From the NCBI GenBank assembly GCA_003228965.1, contig QIGP01000025.1:1-10461 (forward strand): a stretch of DNA of 10,461 bases, written 5' to 3'. Shown here piece after piece: positions 1 through 8,727 of this stretch (positions are counted from its first letter, which is position 1; each line of letters opens with the position of its first letter). A program made the translations under genes and the position numbers. Under the pieces are notes generated by a model. The model made no database searches, was not told the DNA's origin, and was given only the letters and a program-made list of their open reading frames with translations. The DNA comes from Gammaproteobacteria bacterium (GTDB lineage Bacteria > Pseudomonadota > Gammaproteobacteria > Steroidobacterales > SZUA-146).

Positions 1-692
1 CTAAGGGATTCATTGCACACTGCGCGAATCTCTTTAAGCGCATCGGATTGTAAACTGTCAGGGATTCTAACCGAAAAAACCTGCCTCTCTAGCATTTTTT
101 TCGGCTCTTCGCTTAAATTATTCGTAATCGTATCAACATGCGCGGCCGCAAATAAGATCGCCCTAACCACGGTATCCGGTACAACAATTGTAGATGTTAG
201 ATTTTGGATACGCGGTGTATACCTGCCCGCATCATCAATATCCAGCATATCCATCGACAACAACCGCTTGAGCAAGGTTGATGGAGGGATATCTGCTCCC
301 AGCTCATTAATTAAACCTAAAAGGGTGACCTGTCGATTTCCAGTAAAATGCAAAGGAAGAGGCCTCCCTGACTCATCTTGGTATTTTGGTTTCTCACGCC
401 ACAATTCGAGAATCCGCAAATCGTATAGGCCGTCGCTACTTATAACGATCTGCTCCTTACCACGGCACTTTAATAACTTCTTGATTGCCTTCCGTGATAT
501 TCCTGTGCGGACCGATGTCAGCGAAATGTTTGGTGGTTCTATTGCACCGTCCGTCGCAACATCTATATATGCGGCCTTAGCAACTTCAACAAACTCGCGA
601 TAGGACAATCCGTAAGAGAGAAATAACTTCACTATTGGCCCAAGCAATACTTTGCAACTCAGTAACGCAGCTTTATGAAATTCCAAGTACAT
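1..692 (-). CDS. DUF6502-like protein of unknown function, partial (C-terminus off the left edge)
   Basis: The minus-strand frame is open from an ATG at 692 to the window edge, giving 230 complete codons with no stop. A GGGGG tract about 7 bases upstream can serve as ribosome binding site. The protein starts with a hydrophobic helix (residues 9-28), then SYREFVEVAKAAYIDVA (30-46). A helix-turn-helix-like stretch follows (about 55-77, with TSVRTGISRKAIKKLL). The end of the visible part has RQVFSVRIP. This layout matches my memory of the DUF6502 family, common in Proteobacteria and without assigned function. The HTH-like part hints at nucleic-acid binding, but that is inference. Family members run roughly 270-300 residues, so some tens of residues are probably missing. 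It lies 72 bp downstream of ligA on the same strand with no obvious terminator between, so read-through is possible. The gene looks more AT-rich (about 45% GC in the lines checked) than ligA, which may mean later acquisition. A plus-strand open frame over 13-603 is its shadow. Confidence 0.75.
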   Translation of the reverse strand, partial: MYLEFHKAALLSCKVLLGPIVKLFLSYGLSYREFVEVAKAAYIDVATDGAIEPPNISLTSVRTGISRKAIKKLLKCRGKEQIVISSDGLYDLRILELWREKPKYQDESGRPLPLHFTGNRQVTLLGLINELGADIPPSTLLKRLLSMDMLDIDDAGRYTPRIQNLTSTIVVPDTVVRAILFAAAHVDTITNNLSEEPKKMLERQVFSVRIPDSLQSDALKEIRAVCNESL

Positions 693-764
693 TCAACACC
701 CCCAGATGATCCAGTGAACGGTCGATACGGCCTTGTACCTATGAGATAGCATCTTTATCTGTAT

Positions 765-2834
<2,070 letters not shown>

Positions 2835-2847
2835 CTAAAGGGCACGT

Positions 2848-3714
2848 TCATTCTGCAGGAGCAGCCGAGAGCCCATGCTGATAGTTGATAATGTCTTCGC
2901 GCAAATGGCTGGCGCTTTGACGACTTAGCGCGGTTCCTTGAGCATCGAGCAACTGGCCGTCGAGCGTCGCGGCCAAGCGGCGTCCGGTCGCAACCATATC
3001 GGCGAAAGCGGCCACGGCGTCTTCCGGTCCGGGTAGCACGAGGAACATACTGGCACCTTTGAATTCCTGAGTCTCAAGGTCATGCAAATTGAACGTTCCG
3101 GGCTTAATCATATTGGCGAGGCTAAATTGCGAAGGTGGGGCATCACCCGCTGTTTCAGCGTTAGCAAAACGATGGAAAATATCGAAACGTCCAAATTTAA
3201 GCCCTTCGGCCTGAATCGCTCCAATGAACTCAATACCTTCGAAAATGTTGCCCGCCTTTGGCATAAGATGCAGCGCAATCACTTTCTCAGGCACCAACGG
3301 TGTTGAGGCACTATCAAGCGGCGGGCCTGAGTCGGCTACCGATTGGTGCTCGGACGCGCTTGCATCTGTTTCAGGTTCCGAATCAGACGGATACTGCGAA
3401 CTGGACTCGTCGCCATCCACAGCGCCTGGCGCCGGAGTTGCCGTAGTAAAATTAGAACCCGTTCTTCGCGGCTCGTCATTGGCATCGAACCGACTTGCGG
3501 TTGTCGCGCTTATAACAGCGTCGTCGTCGATCGCTTCATCGGTATCTGCGTATTGTACATCGTCAAAATTCTCTTCAGCCGACAGAGATGGCTCATATCT
3601 GGTGTCCTGCGCAGGCAGGGAATTGTCGTCGGCGCCGTTACGCCGAGCGAACAGATAGATCAGTGCTAAAAGCACGATCCCAATTCCTAGAAGTATCCAA
3701 CGTAATTCGTTCAT
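2848..3714 (-). CDS. zipA: Cell division protein ZipA
   Basis: Inner-membrane protein that binds the C-terminal tail of FtsZ and tethers and stabilises the Z ring. The ATG at 3714 is chosen because it places the membrane anchor at the very N-terminus (MNELRWILLG, membrane span about 6-22, then ARR as positive inside anchor), as in ZipA. The longer frame back to 3768 adds 18 unlikely residues. The product is 288 aa. Residues 24-143 form a low-complexity linker rich in D, E, S and A. Residues about 144-282 form the globular FtsZ-binding ZipA_C domain, with ALHLMPKAG, FIGAIQAEGLKFGRFDIFHR and SLANMIKPGTF recognisable. E. coli ZipA has a charged segment plus a P/Q-rich linker; this linker is acidic and proline-poor. 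The Shine-Dalgarno sequence is weak. The gene sits 136 bp after smc and 46 bp before ligA, the order found in Pseudomonas. Confidence 0.96.
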   Translation of the reverse strand: MNELRWILLGIGIVLLALIYLFARRNGADDNSLPAQDTRYEPSLSAEENFDDVQYADTDEAIDDDAVISATTASRFDANDEPRRTGSNFTTATPAPGAVDGDESSSQYPSDSEPETDASASEHQSVADSGPPLDSASTPLVPEKVIALHLMPKAGNIFEGIEFIGAIQAEGLKFGRFDIFHRFANAETAGDAPPSQFSLANMIKPGTFNLHDLETQEFKGASMFLVLPGPEDAVAAFADMVATGRRLAATLDGQLLDAQGTALSRQSASHLREDIINYQHGLSAAPAE

Positions 3715-3785
3715 AACGTAATAGTACGACGATTCTCGTGTGCGTAAAACCAGACTGGTAACTGTCAAACTGGCTATGTTCAGAC

Positions 3786-3811
3786 CTGTGGCCGAGATTC
3801 TTCAGCCACAG
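3786..3811 (-). promoter_or_regulatory. Inverted repeat between smc and zipA
   Basis: CTGTGGC and GCCACAG form a perfect 7-bp inverted repeat around a 12-base loop that could extend by a GA/TC pair beyond one mismatch. A smaller perfect 5-bp repeat (TCAGG, 5 bases, CCTGA) lies at 3825-3839, closer to the smc stop. Neither is followed by a T-run on either strand, so an intrinsic terminator is unlikely. In the smc-zipA transcript they could act as a processing or 3'-end-stabilising hairpin, or as a protein site. Their function is not known. Confidence 0.4.
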
Positions 3812-3850
3812 CAGTCACGTACTCTCAGGCCATTCCTGACACCAGTCACC

Positions 3851-6800
3851 TTAGCCAGCTTGCGCCAAGTCAACGGCTTCGGCCATATCCACAGCAACAG
3901 GTCGGGAACAGCCTGCTTCTTGCATAGTCACACCAATTAGCTGATCTGCCAAAGCAATGGTGGTTTTGTTGTGAGTAACGAAGATAAATTGCACTTTTTC
4001 TTGCATCTCTCTGAGAATGCTACAGAAACGAATTACGTTAGCATCATCTAACGGCGCATCGACCTCATCGAGCATACAAAACGGTGCTGGGTTCAATTCG
4101 AAAATTGCAAAAACCAGCGAAACTGCGGTAAGCGCTTTCTCACCACCAGACAGTAGGTGAATGCTTGAGTTGCGCTTCCCGGGGGGTTGAGCCATTACCG
4201 TAACGCCTGCGGTCAACAAATCGGAATCGTTCAATTCCAAATAGGCATGGCCCCCACCGAACAGTTTAGGAAACAATCTCTTGAAACCGTCGTTAACTTT
4301 GTCGAACGTTTCTTTAAAGCGAGTACGCGTTTCTTTGTCGATCTTGTGAATAGCCGCTTCCAAAATTTCAAGCGCTTCAACCAAATCGGCGAACTGTGCA
4401 TCCAGATATTCTTTACGCTCAGACTGCTCTTTAAATTCGTCAATTGCCGCCAGGTTAATGGCTCCGAGACGCGCAATCTTGTTCGTCATTTTCTCGGTTT
4501 TTTCTTGCCACAACTCCGGTTCCGCGTCTTCAGGCAAGCCCTCGCGCACCTCTGTCATATCGCGCCCGGTCTCAGCAAAGCGCTCAGCGATGGTATCGCG
4601 CCGCACTTTAATTTCCTGAGCGGAAATTCGAATCTGCTGAACAGCTTCTCGTCGCTCGGCAACGCCCTGTTCCCGATGCTGCCGTTTTTGTTCGGCTTCG
4701 CGTAGCGCTTGATTTGTAGCTTCAAGAGTCTTACGCACTTCACTCAACTCACTTTCGACAGCCAGTCTTTGCTCAAGCAGTTCGTTCAGTAAATCTTGCT
4801 GAGTAGCCACTGGCGCCTCGCCTTCGGCCAACTGTTGCATGAGCTCTGTACGCCGCGCGGTCAATTTGGCGAGCTGATCTCGTAGGCGCCGCAAATTTTC
4901 CTGAGAAGAATCTCGTGTACTTCTGCGCGACTCTACTTTGACTTCAATACTGTGCGCCGCTGAGCGATCACGTTCGTAGTTTGTACGGGTTTGATCAAGC
5001 TCGCTTCGTGCACTCTCTTCTTGCGCTTTCAAACGCTTAAGTCGGTCTTCCGATTCGCTCAGAGCGGCTTCTGCGGTTTCCAATGCTTCTCGCGAATTGA
5101 TAATTTTCTCATCAATTGCTGCAATACTGGAGGCCAGATCCGTAGCGTCAATATCGAGCGCTTCGATGCGCTTGTTCATGTCTTTCAAACGACTGTTACG
5201 AGCATCGATTTGAGCGACAAGATCACCGTGTTCGCGGTGAATACGGTTCACAGCTTGTTGCCGCTCGTCCCGCTCAAGCTCAAGTCGCTTCAATTCACTG
5301 CGTGCATGTTGGTGCTGTTCGTCGAGTTGCCCAGTCTTGTGTTGCAACTCTTTAACACTTACACGCAATTCACGTAATTCGTTTTCACGCGCAAGTACGC
5401 CAGCGTTAGCGTCTTTTTCACGGTTAACGCGCAGCCAATGTTTTGTCAGCCATATACCATCCGGTGTAACTACCGATTCGCCATCGCCTAAACGGTCGCG
5501 AAGAGCGAGAGCTTCATGAAGACTTCCTGCAACTTGTACGCGAGCGAGCAGCCCACCGACACCCGCTCCGTCAGATACTTTAGACGCCAAACTATTGCTA
5601 GCGGCTGCCGCGTTATGACGACGATCGACAAAGCTGATATTGAGGTCTTCTGCGTTGCCAATCACCGCTGACACGCTGTCCATATCGTCGACACATACCG
5701 CTTCGAGGTAGTCGCCTAACACGGTTTCAACGGCGAGTTCCCAGCCAGATTCAACGTTAAGTTGTTGAGCTACGCGGGGCTGACCGCTCAAATTGGCATT
5801 TTCGAGCCAGGAGCTGACTTTGCCCTGTCCGCCGCTCAAAGCCGCCTGCTGCAGTGCTTCAAGCGACGCAAGACGACCTTTTTGTTGCTGAAGGCTGGCT
5901 CGCCCCTGATCTAATTCGGAGGTAAGTGCAACATCGCGCTCACGGGTCTCCTGAATTTGCTCACGGCTAACCTGTAATTCTTCTTGAGCGTTTTGCAAGC
6001 TGGACTGGAGCGTACCTTCGTTCCCGCCAAGCTGACTCAATTCGTTGACAATGTCCGCAACCGACAAGGCAGCACGTTCGACAGAGACTCGTTCTTGGCG
6101 AGATACCAACCCTGTAAGCTGTTGGTCCATCTGTTCTATGCGCGTGCTTTCTACCCGTGCGCGCTGGACAGCCTCACTGTTCTTGGCACTAATGGCCTGC
6201 CACTGCTCCTGCCAGGCGTTCATGCGCGCCTCGGCTTCACGCCAGCTGACCTTGGAGGTTTTGCCAAGCTCGCTTAACCTCTCCCACTCAGGCTCCATGG
6301 ACTCAAGCTCTGTTGCCAACTCCTTGAGTTGCACTTCGTCGTTGTGAATATCGGTTTCAAACTCTTTGATGCCTTGTTCAGACTTGTCGACATCCTGCTG
6401 CTGTCGCATTTTAAGTTCTTTGGCGTGCTGAATATCTTGCTCAAGACGCGAAATCTCGGCACCGACCTTGTAGTATTTTTCTTGCACAGCGTTGAAAGCG
6501 TCACCGTGCTCGGAGCTGTCGCTACGAAGCTTTTCAATGTCAGCTTCTACCGCACGCAACTCGGCAACCGCCGCTTCAAGTGCTATTTCTTTTTCGTGCG
6601 TAAGCTTCGCTTCAGCCGTTTGGCGGTCTTCCATCTCGGCATAGCGCAAAGCTAACAGCTGCGCTTCCAGCAAGCGGGATTCTTGCTGGAACGTTTTGAA
6701 CTTCTCGGCCATTTTTGCCTGGCGCTGAAGATGCTTGAGATGCTTGTCGACTTCTTCGCGCAAATCGTTCAGACGATCGAGGTTGTCGCGCGTGTGTCGA

Positions 6801-7351
6801 ATGCGATTGTTGGTTTCGCGCCGGCGGTCTTTGTACTTGGAGATGCCAGCGGCCTCTTCCAGGTACACGCGCATATCGTCGGGCTTGGCCTCAACGAATC
6901 GCGAGATCATGCCTTGCTCAATAATAGAGTAGCTTCGAGGACCAAGACCTGTTCCGAGAAACACGTGCGTAATATCTTTACGACGACAACGCGTGTTATT
7001 CAGAAAGTAGGTAGAAGTACCATCGCGACTCATAGATCGCTTGATAGACACCTCGGCGTAGCCTGCGTATTGACCGCCAATTTTGCCGTCGGAATTATCG
7101 AAGATAAGCTCAATCGTCGCAGAGCCAACCGGCTTGCGCGAACTTGAGCCGTTAAAAATGACGTCGGTGATTGCCTCACCGCGAAGGTTTTTTGCCGAGC
7201 TCTCCCCCATCACCCAACGCACTGCGTCGATAATGTTTGATTTACCACAACCGTTCGGGCCGACAACGCCGACCAGATTGCTGGGTAAGTTTACTGTGGT
7301 GGGATCAACGAACGTTTTGAAGCCGGCGAGCTTTATCGTGCTCAGTCGCAT
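3851..7351 (-). CDS. smc: Chromosome segregation ATPase SMC
   Basis: Structural maintenance of chromosomes protein. It is the ATP-driven DNA-loop-forming core of the SMC-ScpAB condensin, which organises and separates replicated chromosomes at the nucleoid. The product is 1166 aa, normal for bacterial SMC. The N-terminal ATPase half has Walker A GPNGCGKS (31-38), R-loop R57 in AKNLRGE and Q-loop Q146. A long coiled coil runs about 175-510. The hinge is about 515-645 (GWELAVETVLGDYLEAV, GVGGLLARVQV). The returning coiled coil runs about 646-1000. The C-terminal ATPase half has signature LSGGEKALTA (from 1067), Walker B with D1095-E1096, D-loop VDAPLDD and H-loop H1127. All catalytic motifs are intact. 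The ATG at 7351 starts directly at the family's conserved MRLSTIKLAGFKTF. GGAA about 12 bases upstream is a weak ribosome binding site. It is the first gene of the smc-zipA-ligA cluster and is divergent from queF. ScpA and ScpB are not in this window. Confidence 0.98.
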   Translation of the reverse strand: MRLSTIKLAGFKTFVDPTTVNLPSNLVGVVGPNGCGKSNIIDAVRWVMGESSAKNLRGEAITDVIFNGSSSRKPVGSATIELIFDNSDGKIGGQYAGYAEVSIKRSMSRDGTSTYFLNNTRCRRKDITHVFLGTGLGPRSYSIIEQGMISRFVEAKPDDMRVYLEEAAGISKYKDRRRETNNRIRHTRDNLDRLNDLREEVDKHLKHLQRQAKMAEKFKTFQQESRLLEAQLLALRYAEMEDRQTAEAKLTHEKEIALEAAVAELRAVEADIEKLRSDSSEHGDAFNAVQEKYYKVGAEISRLEQDIQHAKELKMRQQQDVDKSEQGIKEFETDIHNDEVQLKELATELESMEPEWERLSELGKTSKVSWREAEARMNAWQEQWQAISAKNSEAVQRARVESTRIEQMDQQLTGLVSRQERVSVERAALSVADIVNELSQLGGNEGTLQSSLQNAQEELQVSREQIQETRERDVALTSELDQGRASLQQQKGRLASLEALQQAALSGGQGKVSSWLENANLSGQPRVAQQLNVESGWELAVETVLGDYLEAVCVDDMDSVSAVIGNAEDLNISFVDRRHNAAAASNSLASKVSDGAGVGGLLARVQVAGSLHEALALRDRLGDGESVVTPDGIWLTKHWLRVNREKDANAGVLARENELRELRVSVKELQHKTGQLDEQHQHARSELKRLELERDERQQAVNRIHREHGDLVAQIDARNSRLKDMNKRIEALDIDATDLASSIAAIDEKIINSREALETAEAALSESEDRLKRLKAQEESARSELDQTRTNYERDRSAAHSIEVKVESRRSTRDSSQENLRRLRDQLAKLTARRTELMQQLAEGEAPVATQQDLLNELLEQRLAVESELSEVRKTLEATNQALREAEQKRQHREQGVAERREAVQQIRISAQEIKVRRDTIAERFAETGRDMTEVREGLPEDAEPELWQEKTEKMTNKIARLGAINLAAIDEFKEQSERKEYLDAQFADLVEALEILEAAIHKIDKETRTRFKETFDKVNDGFKRLFPKLFGGGHAYLELNDSDLLTAGVTVMAQPPGKRNSSIHLLSGGEKALTAVSLVFAIFELNPAPFCMLDEVDAPLDDANVIRFCSILREMQEKVQFIFVTHNKTTIALADQLIGVTMQEAGCSRPVAVDMAEAVDLAQAG

Positions 7352-7388
7352 TAAACAGTTTCCAGATCATGGTCGATACAATCGCTGT

Positions 7389-7418
7389 AGTGTAAAGTAA
7401 TCACCTTGCTAATGTCAT
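7389..7418 (-). promoter_or_regulatory. Candidate smc promoter
   Basis: On the minus strand, ATGACA (7418-7413, five of six matches to the -35 consensus) is followed after 18 bp by TACACT (7394-7389, four of six matches to -10). This would start transcription near 7382, about 30 bases before the smc ATG. It is pattern matching only. The -35 half falls inside a 13-bp dyad. Confidence 0.35.
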
Positions 7419-7421
7419 TAG
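7409..7421. promoter_or_regulatory. 13-bp dyad in the smc/queF divergent region, possible operator
   Basis: CTAATG-T-CATTAG is a perfect 6-bp inverted repeat around one central base. It lies 43 bp upstream of the queF GTG and 58 bp upstream of the smc ATG, and covers the candidate smc -35 element. The position suits a repressor or regulator site acting on one or both genes. No known regulator's consensus was recognised, and a site this short can occur by chance. Confidence 0.3.
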
Positions 7422-7463
7422 AAATCGGCATCTCAGTTCAGCCGCTAAAGAGGATAACAGTTC

Positions 7464-7889
7464 GTGACAATTTTCCCGAATGAAGCATTGGGTACCGATG
7501 GTACAGCACCACCGTCACGCAATTTGGAGACGTTCCCAAATCCTTCAGAACAGCGCGACTATACCATCCGCATGCGCATTGAGGAGTTTACTTGTGTGTG
7601 CCCCAAGACCGGACAACCCGACTTTGCAAAACTCCACTTAGAGTACGTTCCCGATAAGCTATGTATCGAACTGAAATCCCTCAAGCTTTACATGTGGAGC
7701 TACCGGGACGAGGGCGCATTCCACGAAGCAGTAACCAACCAAATTCTGAACGATCTGGTCGCAGCTTGCGCACCAAAGTTCATGAGACTGACCGCCGAAT
7801 TCTACGTACGAGGCGGCATTTACACGACAATCGTGGCCAGCCACCAGAAGATTGACTGGTCCGCGCCTGCGCCTGTTCAACTGCCCTGA
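7464..7889 (+). CDS. queF: NADPH-dependent 7-cyano-7-deazaguanine reductase QueF (single-domain type)
   Basis: Reduces the nitrile of preQ0 to the primary amine of preQ1 with two NADPH, the last step before the base is inserted into tRNA for queuosine synthesis; cytoplasmic T-fold enzyme. The product is 141 aa, the short Bacillus-type (unimodular) QueF rather than the ~280-aa double-domain form of E. coli. Visible residues: catalytic cysteine C46 in [11 protein letters not shown] with D53, the QueF signature ELKSLKLY (69-76) and the substrate-binding pair H87-E88 in RDEGAFHE. The start is a GTG; AGAGGA lies 9 bases upstream, and the conserved core begins only near residue 30, so the N-terminal ~25 residues are variable. 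The gene is divergent from smc and 128 bp before dksA, from which it is separated by a weak hairpin and a new promoter, so it is probably monocistronic. Confidence 0.97.
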   Translation: MTIFPNEALGTDGTAPPSRNLETFPNPSEQRDYTIRMRIEEFTCVCPKTGQPDFAKLHLEYVPDKLCIELKSLKLYMWSYRDEGAFHEAVTNQILNDLVAACAPKFMRLTAEFYVRGGIYTTIVASHQKIDWSAPAPVQLP

Positions 7890-7892
7890 TTT

Positions 7893-7913
7893 ATAAGGGT
7901 TTTTTAGCCCTAT
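7893..7913 (+). terminator. Weak hairpin after queF
   Basis: ATA(A)GGG pairs with CCCTAT, six pairs with one bulged A, around a T-rich loop, three bases after the queF stop. Only a short T stretch follows, so termination would be inefficient. The call rests on position and the small stem. Confidence 0.35.
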
Positions 7914-7941
7914 TTCAGCAATCCTTAAAGCGCCAAAATTG

Positions 7942-7972
7942 TTGTATACATTTGCAATTATCGCTATATAAT
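7942..7972 (+). promoter_or_regulatory. Candidate sigma-70 promoter of dksA
   Basis: TTGTAT (7942-7947) is followed after 17 bp by TATATA (7965-7970), overlapping a perfect TATAAT at 7967-7972. The surrounding stretch is strikingly AT-rich compared with the flanking genes. A start near 7979 would leave a leader of about 40 bases before the dksA ATG. Confidence 0.6.
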
Positions 7973-8017
7973 CGAGTGTTTTTCTGGTACGGCAGACCTT
8001 AATAAAGGGGTAGAAAA

Positions 8018-8692
8018 ATGGCGACGAAAAAGAAAGTAGCCAAGAAGATCGCAACAAAAAAAGTGACGAAGAAAGTCGCCACTAAGAAGAAGACTGTCGC
8101 CAAGAAAACCGCTGCGAAAAAAACGGTGACAAAGAAAGTGGCTAAGAAAGTAACTAAGAAAGTAACTAAGAAAGTAACTAAGAAAGTAACTAAGAAAGTG
8201 GCTAAGAAAACTGTAGCCAAAAAGACTCCCGCCAAAGCGGCTGCGAAGAAAGCTTCGCGACGTGCCGGCGCAGCGCTACTGGCACCTGCCAAGGTCAACC
8301 CTTATCAGCCTGCTCGTAACGAAGACTTCATGAACAACAATCAACTCGAACATTTCCGGACCATCCTGCGTGCCTGGAAAAATGAGCTCATGGAAGAAGT
8401 CGATCGCACCGTTCACCACATGAAAGACGAAGCGGCCAACTTTCCCGACCCGAACGATCGCGCTACCCAAGAAAGCGAGTTCAGTCTTGAACTGCGCACG
8501 CGTGACCGTGAACGCAAACTCATTAAGAAAATTGACGAAGCGCTGGCCATGGTCGGCACGGGTGACTACGGCTACTGCGAGGCCTGCGGCATCGAAATCA
8601 GTATTCGTCGACTTGAAGCGCGCCCGACCGCGACGCAATGCATCGATTGCAAAACACTCGACGAAATTCGTGAGCGCCAGCTCGGCGGCTAA
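8018..8692 (+). CDS. dksA: RNA polymerase-binding regulator DksA with histone H1-like lysine-rich N-terminal extension
   Basis: DksA enters the RNA polymerase secondary channel and, with ppGpp, adjusts initiation at rRNA, tRNA and amino-acid promoters. Residues about 88-224 align closely with E. coli DksA (151 aa). They include the coiled coil (about 108-180), the tip FPDPND with D144 and D147 (equivalent to D71/D74), the GDYGYCEAC zinc finger (C187, C190, C208, C211) and the C-terminal helix. The product is 224 aa because residues 2-80 form an extra tail with 35 lysines, no acidic residue, and otherwise almost only A, T and V, in VTKK/VAKK/TVAKK repeats like eukaryotic H1 or Pseudomonas AlgP tails. 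The start is firm: AAAGGGG lies 7 bases before the ATG, the next in-frame ATG (residue 105) is already in the DksA core, and the promoter lies just upstream. The tail probably binds DNA or RNA non-specifically; this is inference. gluQRS follows after 35 bp. A low-complexity antisense frame on this tail is not a gene. Confidence 0.95.
   Translation: MATKKKVAKKIATKKVTKKVATKKKTVAKKTAAKKTVTKKVAKKVTKKVTKKVTKKVTKKVAKKTVAKKTPAKAAAKKASRRAGAALLAPAKVNPYQPARNEDFMNNNQLEHFRTILRAWKNELMEEVDRTVHHMKDEAANFPDPNDRATQESEFSLELRTRDRERKLIKKIDEALAMVGTGDYGYCEACGIEISIRRLEARPTATQCIDCKTLDEIRERQLGG
8138..8209 (+). repeat. In-frame 12-bp tandem repeat array in dksA
   Basis: Six 12-base units encode six tetrapeptides: GTGGCTAAGAAA, four identical copies of GTAACTAAGAAA, then GTGGCTAAGAAA (VAKK, VTKK x4, VAKK). 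The exact identity of the four central copies, including codon choice, contrasts with the varied codons of the other Lys-rich tetrapeptides around them and suggests recent slippage expansion. Because the unit is a multiple of three, copy-number change would lengthen or shorten the basic tail without breaking the frame. Confidence 0.95.
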
Positions 8693-8727
8693 CGCCATCT
8701 GCAAAAATTCGCCTACTCGGCACTGCT

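Noticed and set aside
13..603. Plus-strand frame of 196 codons at the left edge
   Set aside because: It lies opposite the partial DUF6502-like gene, whose protein has recognisable family motifs; this frame has none.
3740..3768. TTGACA on the minus strand (3768-3763) as the -35 of a zipA promoter
   Set aside because: At 16-18 bp spacing no acceptable -10 hexamer is present (ACGCAC at 17 bp).
8138..8209. Short tandem repeats as a possible CRISPR array
   Set aside because: The units are contiguous 12-mers in frame inside a coding region, with no spacers.
7999..8298. Minus-strand frame of 99 codons with a very hydrophobic, repetitive product resembling a membrane protein
   Set aside because: It is the antisense of the dksA lysine-rich repeats: AAG/AAA read backwards gives L/F codons. 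No ribosome binding site or family resemblance.
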